35,381 bases of DNA from an uncultured Siphonobacter sp. (GTDB lineage Bacteria > Bacteroidota > Bacteroidia > Cytophagales > Spirosomataceae): positions 1 to 35,381 of the forward strand of contig CAJYHS010000115.1 of NCBI GenBank assembly GCA_913774715.1, read 5' to 3'. Made by a program: the position numbers and the translations under genes. Under the pieces are notes generated by a model. That model was not told where the DNA came from, made no database searches, and saw nothing but the letters and a program-made list of their open reading frames with translations. Positions 14,853 to 24,551 of the stretch are shown here, in pieces (the first letter of the stretch is position 1; every line of letters starts with the position of its first letter).

Positions 14853-15710
14853 CTAGTTTTTAAATGTTAACCCAATGGCCCAGTGAAAATCGGTACGTTT
14901 CCGACCCGGTAATACGACGCTTTCATAGGTGTGGTCAGCGGTTAGCGATAAGGCTAGGCGTTTCCCTAAAGCATAAGCCAGCGTGCTGAGCGAGCTCCAA
15001 CGAAGGTTGGCTTCGTTCAAGGCGGGTTGTACGAAAAGAGTACTGTTGAAGGCCATTTTGTTAAGCGTCGTTCCGATTCGGATACGTGTCGAATTTCGAA
15101 TTACCCGAACGTCCTGCATGGTAATAAAATCCGTGTATTCAAAAACAAGGGCGTTGGTCATCGAGAGTTTAATAAGTGTATTGGGACGTTTCTTGCCACC
15201 AAAAATCCGCCAGCCAATCCCGGACCCTCCGTACCAACGGGCCGGAATCTGTCGCAGATTACTTTCTTCGTGTACCCCAAAGGCCATCAGGTAAGCATCG
15301 TTTTGATTATACCAGAGTGTCGTGTTGAAATCGACAAATAACTCCCGCTCCTGAAGTTCACCGCTAATGCGTCCGTACGTATAGCGGGGGGAGCTGTAAA
15401 ACCCAACAATGGATTTCGGATTTAAATAATCGAAAGAAGTATTGATGGTATAGAGCGAACGCTGCACGTTACCCGAACGGTAATCGCCCCCAAGCGTGAC
15501 AGCATACGTAAAGTGCTTGAGCGTATCGGCCGGAGGGCGGGTAACCTGCACCAGACTCGGGAAATTTTCAACGCCGGGTGGCAGGGTATCTCCTTGGGCA
15601 ATCGCACTGGAATCGGGTAATGATGTCAATTCAAGGGCGTGAGCAGAGGCGTTACCCAATAAAACACTGATCGAAAGGATAAGAAAAGATAATGCGGGAA
15701 ATAGCTTCAT
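14853..15710 (-). CDS. Outer-membrane beta-barrel protein, DUF481-like
   Basis: A 285-aa protein from the ATG at 15710 (MKLFPALSFLILSISVLLGN, signal peptide cleaved near SAHA); the open frame starts two codons earlier with GTG, which is less likely. After a linker of about 45 residues the protein consists of amphipathic beta strands: YAVTLGGDYRSGNVQRSLYT, INTSFDYL, FYSSPRYTYGR, YGGSGIGWRIFG, and the C-terminal HWAIGLTFKN. GDYRSGNVQRSLYTINTSFD resembles the DUF481 (putative salt-induced outer-membrane protein) family. The function is unknown. The terminal aromatic F is typical of outer-membrane barrels. Convergent with the LolD-like gene across the tandem REPIN-like repeats. Confidence 0.75.
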   Translation of the reverse strand: MKLFPALSFLILSISVLLGNASAHALELTSLPDSSAIAQGDTLPPGVENFPSLVQVTRPPADTLKHFTYAVTLGGDYRSGNVQRSLYTINTSFDYLNPKSIVGFYSSPRYTYGRISGELQERELFVDFNTTLWYNQNDAYLMAFGVHEESNLRQIPARWYGGSGIGWRIFGGKKRPNTLIKLSMTNALVFEYTDFITMQDVRVIRNSTRIRIGTTLNKMAFNSTLFVQPALNEANLRWSSLSTLAYALGKRLALSLTADHTYESVVLPGRKRTDFHWAIGLTFKN

Positions 15711-15786
15711 AAGCACTGAATAAATGAGGTGTTACCGCAAGTCAGGGAACCCCGACGAATGCGTCGTTTGTAGGCTGAACAACGAA

Positions 15787-15810
15787 AAACCGGGGATGTT
15801 TCCCCGGTTT
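15787..15810 (-). terminator. Intrinsic terminator of the M14 peptidase gene
   Basis: AAACCGGGGA (15787-15796) and TCCCCGGTTT (15801-15810) form a 10-bp stem with a TGTT loop. On the minus strand it is followed by TTTCGTT. It lies 28 bp after the M14 peptidase stop. Confidence 0.85.
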
Positions 15811-15837
15811 CAACCTTTATTGTAAATGGACTTGGCC

Positions 15838-17577
15838 TTAACGGAGTACTCTATATACGGGATAACGAAGGTGTTCGGGTTCGTAATACGGTGAAAGCCG
15901 ATAGACAAAATCCAGTTGGGCACGACCATTTTTCGCGAATGCAGGATCGCTAGTCCGCTTTTCTTCCAGTTGTTTTTTTATGTCCGGGTGCGTTTTCAGA
16001 AACTCTGCCGCGAGGTCTTCGAAGACGTAATCCGAATAGCCTTCTTTTTGCTGTAAAATGGAATCAAAGAAGTTCCAGGCAAAGAAGCCTTCGGGACTCG
16101 TTGGCTCCAGGGTTTCAACAATGTACCGGTTTTTGTCCTGGTTGCATTCGATGTAATAATCTCCTTTTCGGAAATGAATTTCCTGCATTTTTGAACTCAC
16201 TTTCACGTCCGTGTGCGGATAGTGACCTTCATAGGGCCGTGGCGAAGTCTGATAGGATTCAATTCTATACGCCTCTACCGACATCGTCTGATCTTTTTCC
16301 AGTTGCTTCATCACGATCTTATTCTTCTTTAAACGATCAATAACGGGCCACCAAGCTTGTGGAATAATATACGCTTTAGGTTTCAGAACCGTAACCGTAG
16401 GCACGAAATAGTCATAGTACGGAACCTTCATCTGAAAGGGCTTCGAACGGTCATAATACAGCCGGGGCTGGCCGGAAACTTCGCTGGGCTTGTAGCCATG
16501 CTCATAACCCAGAAACTCAATCATACGCGATCGGGTCGTGTCTTTCTTCCAGGCCAGAGGAAATTCCTGCTGCGTTTGAACCGCTTCTCGGGCCTTCTTT
16601 CGCAACGTCAGAATTTCGCTGGCGTTCGTTACGGTAAAGTCGAGATAGATTTTCATTAGCTCATACGTCGACTTAACCCGCTGGTCATAGGGCTTCAGCA
16701 TGTGCGTTTCGGGCATGAATCCCAGCGTCTGAAACAGAGCCGCGTACCCCGTAGAATAGCGGGGGTAATCAATAAACCCGCTAAAGCCTTCTTTGGTAAC
16801 GTTGGGGCCGAAGTTGGTTACGTAAGGAGTCATCGGGTAACCCTTCTCTTTCATTTTCTGATAGAGGTAAGGCTCCATTTTCGTGTGCAGGAACTCGCCT
16901 AATGCTCCGCCCATTTTGCTGTGCTGCGTAGCAATTAAGGTCATGACGTGCTGGTAATCGGCTCCGTTGCTTACGTGCGTATCCACAAAAACATCAGGGT
17001 CAACCAGGTGAAAGATTTCAGCGAATGAAGCCGCATTCTTACTATTTGTCTTTACAAAATCCCGATTTAAATCATAATTCTGTCCATTCGCTCTAAATCC
17101 GTAGGAGTTAGGTCCATTTTGATTGGTTCGGCTGAAGGAGTTACGATTTAACGTCCCGTCTACATTATAGAAAGGAATAACGCACAATACCAGATTTTCG
17201 GGGAGTTTTAACCCCTCTTTTTCGGCCAATAGATTTCTAAGTAATAACTGACAGGCGTCTACGCCATCAGGCTCGCCGGGGTGAATGGCATTGTCAATCA
17301 AAAGAATGGCTTTGCCTTTCTTCCGTTGCTCGACCAAATCAAAATTCTGGTCTTTGCTGATCAAAATCAGGTGAAGCGGTTCGCCCGAATCGGTTGGTCC
17401 CATGGTTCGCATCTGAACCTGCGGGTATTGCCGATCCAGCTGTCGGAAGTAAGCCATGCCCTGTTCGTAGGTGGGGGTTTCGGCTCCTTTGGATTGTTCA
17501 AAAATGGTTTGCTGAGCAAAGACCATCGGTAGAGTAAAGAATGTGCTGAGGAAGAAAATAACCCGTTTCATACTCAT
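15838..17577 (-). CDS. M14-family zinc carboxypeptidase, secreted
   Basis: A 579-aa protein with a signal peptide (MKRVIFFLSTFFTLPMVFAQ). The M14 zinc ligands are H99 and E102 in NAIHPGEPDGVD and H201 in FVDTHVSNGADY; substrate-site residues appear in NYDLNRDF (about 167-174), and the catalytic Glu is probably E290 in GFMPETHMLK. The C-terminal 250 residues are an accessory region of unknown function. The enzyme probably trims peptides or cell-wall stems in the periplasm. ATG codons at 17577 and 17571 are both possible starts. It is a single-gene unit with its own terminator, divergent from the GH13 gene. Confidence 0.9.
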   Translation of the reverse strand: MSMKRVIFFLSTFFTLPMVFAQQTIFEQSKGAETPTYEQGMAYFRQLDRQYPQVQMRTMGPTDSGEPLHLILISKDQNFDLVEQRKKGKAILLIDNAIHPGEPDGVDACQLLLRNLLAEKEGLKLPENLVLCVIPFYNVDGTLNRNSFSRTNQNGPNSYGFRANGQNYDLNRDFVKTNSKNAASFAEIFHLVDPDVFVDTHVSNGADYQHVMTLIATQHSKMGGALGEFLHTKMEPYLYQKMKEKGYPMTPYVTNFGPNVTKEGFSGFIDYPRYSTGYAALFQTLGFMPETHMLKPYDQRVKSTYELMKIYLDFTVTNASEILTLRKKAREAVQTQQEFPLAWKKDTTRSRMIEFLGYEHGYKPSEVSGQPRLYYDRSKPFQMKVPYYDYFVPTVTVLKPKAYIIPQAWWPVIDRLKKNKIVMKQLEKDQTMSVEAYRIESYQTSPRPYEGHYPHTDVKVSSKMQEIHFRKGDYYIECNQDKNRYIVETLEPTSPEGFFAWNFFDSILQQKEGYSDYVFEDLAAEFLKTHPDIKKQLEEKRTSDPAFAKNGRAQLDFVYRLSPYYEPEHLRYPVYRVLR

Positions 17578-17925
17578 AAGTAAGTAAAAAGCAGGAAAAT
17601 AAAAAGCATTAATTCGACCAAATCACGGCATTCTACGACTCGCCATTGGATTTTAATTGAAAGCCAGGGTCGCTATCAGAAATAAGTAATTTTCCTATGG
17701 AATTATTTCATCGGTTTCGTTCAGGCTGCCAGCTAAAATGCTGGAAGCGGTCTACGGAGTACAGGCATATCTAACCATTGCTGTTTGCAATAAATTCAGA
17801 CTCGAAAAAGCTATGGCAAGCCACCTGAAAAGGTATTCGCCATTGGTGTTTCAAACGTTCGTATCATTTTTTTATAGAGAAAGCTAACACTTGAAAAAAA
17901 ATCCAACGCTCTTTCTCCACACTCT
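17578..17925. other. 348-bp intergenic region, M14 / GH13 divergent
   Basis: No coding frame of note on either strand. It must hold promoters for both divergent genes, but no convincing TTTG/TAnnTTTG pair was placed. A weak hairpin CCAGC-TAAAAT-GCTGG lies at 17729-17744. Confidence 0.4.
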
Positions 17926-19644
17926 ATGAAAAAATGGATAGTTCTACTGTCAGTTCTAACCAGTAACCTTGCTCTTGCTCAGTCTGAACCTTCGGCACCG
18001 CCGGCTCCTTTACCCACTGATTTTATGGAGGAGCTCTGGTATAAAAAAGCTCTGATTTACAATCTTGACGTAAAGGTTTTTAAAGACTCAGATGGAAATG
18101 GCTACGGCGATTTTAAAGGTCTTACGCAACAGCTGGATTACCTCAAAACCCTCGGAGTTACGGTCATCTGGCTGGCTCCTTTTCATCCGTCGCCCCTGGA
18201 AGATGACGGTTACGATATCTCAGACTATTATAAGGTTGATCCACGGATAGGTACCGAAGAAGATTTTAAAGAATGCATTAAAGAAGCCGATAAACGGGGC
18301 ATCCGGATTATTACGGATCTGGTCATTAACCACACGTCGAATCAGCACCCCTGGTATCAGTCGGCCCGTAAGGATAAGAATTCACCTTATCGAAACTGGT
18401 ACGTATGGTCGAAAGAACGTCCGAAAGATGCCGATGATGGTATGGTTTTTCCGGGAGTACAGAAGGAAACCTGGACGTATGATTCACTTGCTCAGGAATA
18501 CTACTTCCATCGGTTTTACGATTTTCAGCCAGATTTAAACGCTCAGAATCCGGAAGTGGAAACGGAGATTCGCAAAATTGTGAAGCACTGGCTGGACTTG
18601 GGGGTAGCTGGGTTTCGATTAGACGCCGTTCCATTTTACATGGAAATTCCGAAAACCGATATCAAGAACCCGACTTTGCAGTTTGACCTGCTGTATCAGC
18701 TACGGCAGTTTATGCAATGGCAAAATGGGCAAGCGGTGCTGTTGGGAGAGGCCAACGTAGACCCCAAAGAGACGGAAAAATTCATTGGTAAATACGGCGA
18801 AGGCATCCAGATGATTTTCAATTTTTACGCCAATCAGTATCTGTTCTCAGCCCTGGCCACCGAAAACGTGGAGAAATTCACCAAAGCACTGGTCGATACG
18901 CGTGCCATCGCTCCGACGAGCCAGTGGGCATGGTTTCTCCGAAATCACGATGAAATTGACCTGGGGCGGCTGAGTAACGAAGATCGGGAAAAGGTCTATG
19001 AGCGATTTGGTCCGCAGAAAAACATGCAGCTATACGACCGGGGCATTCGTCGTCGGCTGGCTCCCATGCTTCATGATCGGAAGCACATTGATTTGGCGTA
19101 TAGTTTGTTATTCTCCTTACCCGGCACGCCCAGTTTGCGATACGGGGAAGAAATCGGAATGGGGGACGACCTGAGCCTGAAAGAACGGAATTCCGTACGA
19201 ACGCCCATGCAATGGTCAACGGCTAAAAATGCAGGGTTTTCTACGTCTGCTAAACCCTTTCATCCGGTGATCAATCAGGGAGAATACAGTTACCAGAAAG
19301 TAAATGTAGCGGCTCAGGAAAGAGATCCTAAATCGTTATTGAACCATGTGAAGAAACTGGTGAAACTACGGGAACAATGTCCCGAGATTGGGTTGGGCGA
19401 ATGGACTATTTTACCAGCGACTACCAATCAGGTATTGGTAATGAAATACGACTGGAAAGGAAAATCAGTCATTATCGCTCATAATTTTAGTAAAGAGAAA
19501 AAATCTGTTAATCTGGGTCTGAGTGAATGGAAAGGAAAGAAACTACAGAACTTGATGACCAACGCCTCTGTACCCGCTGCGACTACGAATACGTATGCTA
19601 TTAATCTGGATGGATATGGGTACCAGTGGTTTCGCTTAAACTAG
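17926..19644 (+). CDS. Secreted GH13 enzyme, trehalose synthase (TreS)-like
   Basis: A 572-aa glycoside hydrolase with a signal peptide (MKKWIVLLSVLTSNLALAQ). GH13 regions are present in order: DLVINH (131-136), GFRLDAVPF with nucleophile D233, LLGEANVD with acid/base E275, and LRNHDEIDL with D342. Unlike most amylases, the C-terminal half follows the trehalose-synthase pattern: SLPGTPSLRYGEEIGMGDD, RNSVRTPMQWS, NAGFSTSA and YSYQKVNVAAQ. TreS interconverts maltose and trehalose, normally in the cytosol; here export is predicted, so hydrolysis or transglycosylation of oligosaccharides in the periplasm is an alternative. No maltokinase domain is fused. The gene is monocistronic and ends at a 19-bp hairpin. 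Confidence 0.88.
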   Translation: MKKWIVLLSVLTSNLALAQSEPSAPPAPLPTDFMEELWYKKALIYNLDVKVFKDSDGNGYGDFKGLTQQLDYLKTLGVTVIWLAPFHPSPLEDDGYDISDYYKVDPRIGTEEDFKECIKEADKRGIRIITDLVINHTSNQHPWYQSARKDKNSPYRNWYVWSKERPKDADDGMVFPGVQKETWTYDSLAQEYYFHRFYDFQPDLNAQNPEVETEIRKIVKHWLDLGVAGFRLDAVPFYMEIPKTDIKNPTLQFDLLYQLRQFMQWQNGQAVLLGEANVDPKETEKFIGKYGEGIQMIFNFYANQYLFSALATENVEKFTKALVDTRAIAPTSQWAWFLRNHDEIDLGRLSNEDREKVYERFGPQKNMQLYDRGIRRRLAPMLHDRKHIDLAYSLLFSLPGTPSLRYGEEIGMGDDLSLKERNSVRTPMQWSTAKNAGFSTSAKPFHPVINQGEYSYQKVNVAAQERDPKSLLNHVKKLVKLREQCPEIGLGEWTILPATTNQVLVMKYDWKGKSVIIAHNFSKEKKSVNLGLSEWKGKKLQNLMTNASVPAATTNTYAINLDGYGYQWFRLN

Positions 19645-19654
19645 AAATAAAGGA

Positions 19655-19696
19655 CATTAAAAAGCCCTTTCAGGAAACTGAAAGGGCTTTTTAATG
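19655..19696. terminator. Bidirectional intrinsic terminator (GH13 / groEL)
   Basis: CATTAAAAAGCCCTTTCAG (19655-19673) and its complement (19678-19696) form a 19-bp perfect stem with a GAAA loop. It contains A and T runs on both sides and serves the convergent GH13 and groEL genes. Confidence 0.92.
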
Positions 19697-19712
19697 TATA
19701 AGGAAGCTGAAA

Positions 19713-21350
<1,638 letters not shown>

Positions 21351-21404
21351 TTATAATGTTTTAGAATGTGAAGCAATCTTCACGTTGTGATGTAAAAAGG
21401 AAAA

Positions 21405-21686
21405 TTAAGCAGTCAGGATCGCCAGAATGTCCGATTCCCGCATGATAAGGTAGTCTTTTCCGTCAGAAGAGATTTCAGTACCAGAATACTTACCGTATAA
21501 TACGGTGTCGCCTTCTTTAACGGTAACAGGCTCATCTTTTTTACCAGGACCTACGGCTACAACTACTCCACGTTGAGGTTTTTCTTTGGCCGTATCGGGA
21601 ATGATGATTCCGAATGCAGTTTTTTCTTCTGCTGGAGCGGGTTCAACCAGAACGCGGTCTGCCAAAGGTTTAACGTTTACTGACAT
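21405..21686 (-). CDS. groS: Co-chaperonin GroES (10 kDa)
   Basis: A 93-aa protein from the ATG at 21686 ([16 protein letters not shown]). The frame stays open upstream to 21803, but that part is not chaperonin-like and contains regulatory dyads, so the short standard form is chosen. The mobile loop is [33 protein letters not shown] follows, and YGKYSGTEI with [12 protein letters not shown] ends the fold. GroES caps GroEL and is cotranscribed with it (66-bp gap). The upstream region has two adjacent dyads and a TTGGCACG box, listed separately. Confidence 0.97.
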   Translation of the reverse strand: MSVNVKPLADRVLVEPAPAEEKTAFGIIIPDTAKEKPQRGVVVAVGPGKKDEPVTVKEGDTVLYGKYSGTEISSDGKDYLIMRESDILAILTA

Positions 21687-21757
21687 ATGTGTGTAAGATA
21701 GATTTGTTAACGTTTGAATTAACCATGTGGTTATACACGGGCTTTTCTCATGATTCT

Positions 21758-21805
21758 CGTGCCAAGCCAGACAGTCTGTCAATTTTGCAGAACTTTCTGC
21801 CAAAA
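21758..21805 (-). promoter_or_regulatory. groES upstream dyads and TTGGCACG box
   Basis: Reading the minus strand toward groES: first a dyad TTTTGGCAGAA/TTCTGCAAAA (21805-21783), then GACAGACTGTC (21780-21770, a perfect 5+1+5 palindrome), then TTGGCACG (21765-21758). TTGGCACG resembles a sigma-54 -24 box, but the expected -12 TTGC is not at the right spacing. Upstream of these, TTTG and TGATTTTG at 17-bp spacing are one base off a Bacteroidota sigma-A promoter. TGACAGACTGTC closely matches the dyad upstream of miaB. No CIRCE element was found. Confidence 0.45.
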
Positions 21806-21866
21806 TCAGAAAATCGTTTGTAAACCAAATGAATGTCTGCTGATTTAAAAAGAGAAAGTAGAAAAA

Positions 21867-21897
21867 TTTGGATATTATTCAGAAATGAATACTTTCG
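21867..21897 (+). promoter_or_regulatory. Candidate Bacteroidota-type promoter for the 21925 gene
   Basis: TTTG (21867-21870), a 19-bp spacer and TACTTTCG (21890-21897; consensus TAnnTTTG with one mismatch). The predicted start is about 20 bp before the ATG at 21925. Confidence 0.5.
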
Positions 21898-21924
21898 AAA
21901 AGGATAGACATCAACCAGGACGCT

Positions 21925-22632
21925 ATGAAAAAGTTACAAAAAACCTGGATTACCGACGAATTGCTGGATTTCGAATACAAAAAATATCAGCTTCTTGGCT
22001 ACCTCAAGCATGTCAACGATGCCTTTCAGGCCAGGAAATTATATCCTGAACTGTCAGATTTGCAGAATCACTACCGAGAAAGTGTTGATTTAAAAGCTCA
22101 ACAAGCCCAATGGTCCGGACAAATACGGAAGAAATTAACGGGAATTGATCGGCAAAAGCTTCAGCTGACCTATACCAGTGAATTTCAGGAGCTGGCACCG
22201 TTACAGGAAGTAGACGAAATTCTTAATTACGCTATTCCACAATTGGAGTCCACGCTTTCCAAGGGCCATGAGTTATTCGAAAAAGTCCATCAGTCGCTAT
22301 CCATTCAGCCGATTGGTATTATGCCTTTGTTCCGAAAAGAGGGATATCTCTTTGTTTACGAAACCATCAATCGGGACTTACGGATTTATGAATATCAGGT
22401 GAGGCTTTTTGATACCCATATTCCACCCAGACGCCGGGTGGAGACTACGCTGATAGATTCCCGAAGAAAAAATTTTACAACGACTTTTGAGAGCATCAAA
22501 CTTGAGTTAGTACGGAAAAACACTCATTTGCCAAACCCGGCTTCGTATTTAGTGGAAAGCAGGATGGGCTATCCCATGGATGAAACCCTATTACCCATCG
22601 CCCGGCAAAAAGTAGCTCAGGAAGTAGGGTAG
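21925..22632 (+). CDS. Conserved-looking protein of unknown function
   Basis: A 235-aa protein that I do not recognise. It has no signal peptide or membrane segment and is rich in charged and aromatic residues. The N-terminal half is helical and Gln/Lys rich, with coiled-coil-like spacing (LQNHYRESVDLKAQQAQWSG, ILNYAIPQLESTLSKGHELF). The C-terminal half has beta character (IQPIGIMPLFRKEGYLFVYE, YEYQVRLFDT) and basic stretches, and ends QKVAQEVG. The gene has its own promoter candidate and terminator and is divergent from groES, convergent with secG, so it is an independent unit placed within the secG-groES interval. Codon use matches the neighbours; transfer is not suggested. Confidence 0.75.
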   Translation: MKKLQKTWITDELLDFEYKKYQLLGYLKHVNDAFQARKLYPELSDLQNHYRESVDLKAQQAQWSGQIRKKLTGIDRQKLQLTYTSEFQELAPLQEVDEILNYAIPQLESTLSKGHELFEKVHQSLSIQPIGIMPLFRKEGYLFVYETINRDLRIYEYQVRLFDTHIPPRRRVETTLIDSRRKNFTTTFESIKLELVRKNTHLPNPASYLVESRMGYPMDETLLPIARQKVAQEVG

Positions 22633-22638
22633 GGAGAT

Positions 22639-22680
22639 TATAAAAAAGCCATCGTAAATGCTTACGATGGCTTTTTTATA
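22639..22680. terminator. Bidirectional intrinsic terminator (21925 gene / secG)
   Basis: TATAAAAAAGCCATCGTAA (22639-22657) and its perfect complement (22662-22680) form a 19-bp stem with an ATGC loop and A and T runs. It separates the convergent gene at 21925 and secG. Confidence 0.92.
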
Positions 22681-22698
22681 ATTAATATCTCAAGTTGA

Positions 22699-23067
22699 TT
22701 ACTTCTGAGGCTGAGCGGGCTGTGCTGGAGCAGGTTGTGCTGGCGTAGTAGCAGGAGCCGGAGCTGTTGGACGAGGAGCTGGAGCCGTAGCAGCAGGGGC
22801 TACATTACCTAAACCATCATCTACTCCCGTAGAAGAACTTTGTCCATTCAGGAAAAATACAGAAACCAGAGCAAAAACAGCAATGGCTCCACCGAAACCC
22901 CAAGTGAGTTGTTCCAGTAAGTCACCTGTTTTCTTTACACCAAAAAGTTGCTGCGATCCAGCTCCCGTGAATTGGGAAAGACCACCGCCTTTAGGATTTT
23001 GAATTAACACCACCAATACCAGCAATGCGGCAAAAACGATGGAAGCAATAATCAGAGTAGCAAACAT
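22699..23067 (-). CDS. secG: Preprotein translocase subunit SecG
   Basis: A 122-aa protein with two membrane segments (about residues 3-22 and 57-74) separated by the conserved cytosolic loop QNPKGGGLSQFTGAGSQQLFG, in which the QxxKGGGL motif is the SecG signature. The C-terminal 45 residues are a Pro/Ala-rich tail, common in Bacteroidota SecG and of unknown role. SecG assists SecYE in protein export through the inner membrane. It lies 29 bp downstream of a TPR-protein gene on the same strand and ends at the shared terminator. Confidence 0.95.
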   Translation of the reverse strand: MFATLIIASIVFAALLVLVVLIQNPKGGGLSQFTGAGSQQLFGVKKTGDLLEQLTWGFGGAIAVFALVSVFFLNGQSSSTGVDDGLGNVAPAATAPAPRPTAPAPATTPAQPAPAQPAQPQK

Positions 23068-23096
23068 TTTATGAAAGTAAAAAAATTAATGTCCGG

Positions 23097-23813
23097 TTAG
23101 GATAAAGATGATGGATTTCTCAGATCCTCTATTTTTTCTGCAAAGTACGTCTTTTTTTCGGGAAACTTCAACTGTAGCTTTTCATAAACTTCAATCGCTT
23201 TTTCAGTTTTTCCCTGACGGGCTAGCACTTTTGCATAAGCTTCCGTGATAGGCGTACTATGTAATTGCTGTGGTTTTTGAGCTAAGTCTACCTGAACTTC
23301 CTCGGGTTGACCCAGTTTTGACCGTAAAGGACCAATGCGAGGCTCAGCCAGAATAAAACGGTCAATGATTGAAAGTTGATCGAGAGGATTATTATCCTGA
23401 GGCGTTAGTTCTGCTTTCTCTTCCGTTTTTTGTAATAAAACTTCGGAATAATCCAGCCCGCGTAAGGCCTGAACCGGATTGATTTCTTCGAATAAAGGTT
23501 TATTGCTTACTTCAACTTCCCGGGTATGGCGGCGAGTAAAAGGAAGAGCCTGCTCAGGAGTAGGAACTGATTTCGGAAATTCTCCTTCCATAAATTTTCG
23601 TAACGCATGACGACTCAATGAATACGCCGCCGCTTTACGTAGCATGGCTTCGGATTGCACTGATTCCGAGTCATTCGTATAACCCTTTGCTAACAGCACA
23701 TGGCCAGTTTGGCAAAAAGGGTAATGCTCTACTAACTGTTCCAGATAAACCAGATCGTCAGAAGAGAGTTCGCTCGGATTTGTTACGAGGTATGAAAATG
23801 TATCACGTTGCAT
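23097..23813 (-). CDS. TPR-containing protein of unknown function
   Basis: A 238-aa protein from the ATG at 23813 (MQRDTFSYLVTNPSELSSDD). The open frame runs ten codons further to a TTG, which is not preferred. The N-terminal part has YLEQLVEHYPFCQTGHVLLA, and the C-terminal part has one recognisable TPR-like pair, TEAYAKVLARQGKTEKAIEV followed by YEKLQLKFPEKKTYFAEKI. The middle 90 residues are low in order and charged. There is no signal peptide. Position between lptE and secG suggests an envelope role, but nothing direct shows it. Function unknown. Confidence 0.75.
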   Translation of the reverse strand: MQRDTFSYLVTNPSELSSDDLVYLEQLVEHYPFCQTGHVLLAKGYTNDSESVQSEAMLRKAAAYSLSRHALRKFMEGEFPKSVPTPEQALPFTRRHTREVEVSNKPLFEEINPVQALRGLDYSEVLLQKTEEKAELTPQDNNPLDQLSIIDRFILAEPRIGPLRSKLGQPEEVQVDLAQKPQQLHSTPITEAYAKVLARQGKTEKAIEVYEKLQLKFPEKKTYFAEKIEDLRNPSSLS

Positions 23814-23960
23814 AAGGGCCTGCCGCACAAAGGGGAAATTCAAAAAGATTAACTTCTAAGATACACTATTCGCTAATCGATAATCAATAGTCGTCCTCTG
23901 AAAGAATGCATGGGTTACTAAAGTTAAAGTTTATTCAGTGAATTGTAAATGGTTAAAAGT

Positions 23961-23997
23961 AAAAAAGTTGCCCGACTAATTTTCAGACAACTTTTTT
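23961..23997 (-). terminator. Intrinsic terminator after lptE
   Basis: On the minus strand GTTGTCTGA (23991-23983) pairs with TCGGGCAAC (23975-23967), all nine pairs including two G-U, with a 7-nt loop, preceded by A7 and followed by T6. On the plus strand the same stem has two mismatches, so it acts mainly for lptE. Confidence 0.75.
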
Positions 23998-24017
23998 TCA
24001 ATAAATCTTTGATATTT

Positions 24018-24551
24018 CTACCAGTCTCCGGCCGTTTTACTAAAAATATCCAGAATAATCTGATCAAGTATCGGTGGAATTAACTGGGCTTCGACCTGAT
24101 TTAAACTCTGATTCTGGGGGAAGTCCCGGAAGAAAGAGAAGGGTTGTTCGAAGTTGGCCGATTCATCTTTATTATTCGTAAACCGAACGGTTACCGTAAT
24201 GTTCAATCGGTTCAAACCCGCTTTATCCTGAGCCGTTGGAGCCTGGGGCGTTACTTCATAATTGGTAATGGCTCCTTCCAATACCAAATCACCATCACCT
24301 TCGGGACGTAACTGAAGTCGCGTATTTCGCTGAAAATATTCCTTCAGGTTTTCCGTAAACGTGGTGGGTAGCGTAGCCGGCCCACCCGCAGCGTTCATCA
24401 CGAAGTTATTAATCGTAATGGTTTTGAGGTCGGTTGACAACTTGCCGCCGGGCGAGAATGAATACGGACCACATCCCGACAGGATAAACAGGGGAAAGGT
24501 GATCCAGACTGTCAGGAGTGAGCGAAAGCTCTTACTCTTCATCAATTTCAT
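24018..24551 (-). CDS. lptE: LptE-like LPS-assembly lipoprotein
   Basis: A 177-aa protein from the ATG at 24551 (MKLMKSKSFRSLL); a second ATG at 24542 is equally plausible and both lie inside or overlap the end of the sigma-54 activator gene. The open frame extends to an ATG at 24608, but that form puts 19 extra residues ahead of the signal peptide. The signal peptide ends in the lipobox FILSGC, so the protein is lipidated at this cysteine. The mature part GPYSFSPGG, TITINNFVMNAAGG, FTENLKEYFQRNTRLQL and QIILDIF follows the Bacteroidota LptE pattern. LptE plugs the LptD barrel in LPS export. The overlap suggests translational coupling with the activator gene. Confidence 0.85.
   Translation of the reverse strand: MKLMKSKSFRSLLTVWITFPLFILSGCGPYSFSPGGKLSTDLKTITINNFVMNAAGGPATLPTTFTENLKEYFQRNTRLQLRPEGDGDLVLEGAITNYEVTPQAPTAQDKAGLNRLNITVTVRFTNNKDESANFEQPFSFFRDFPQNQSLNQVEAQLIPPILDQIILDIFSKTAGDW

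Noticed and set aside
17729-17744. Small hairpin CCAGC-TAAAAT-GCTGG
   Set aside because: Five base pairs only with no T run and no gene end nearby; not called as a functional feature.
21758-21765. groES sigma-54 promoter
   Set aside because: TTGGCACG fits a -24 box, but the expected TTGC at -12 is absent at the right spacing, so kept only as part of a regulatory region.
21687-21803. N-terminal extension of groES
   Set aside because: GroES has a standard length of about 95 aa starting at MSVNVKPL; the extension lies over the dyads.
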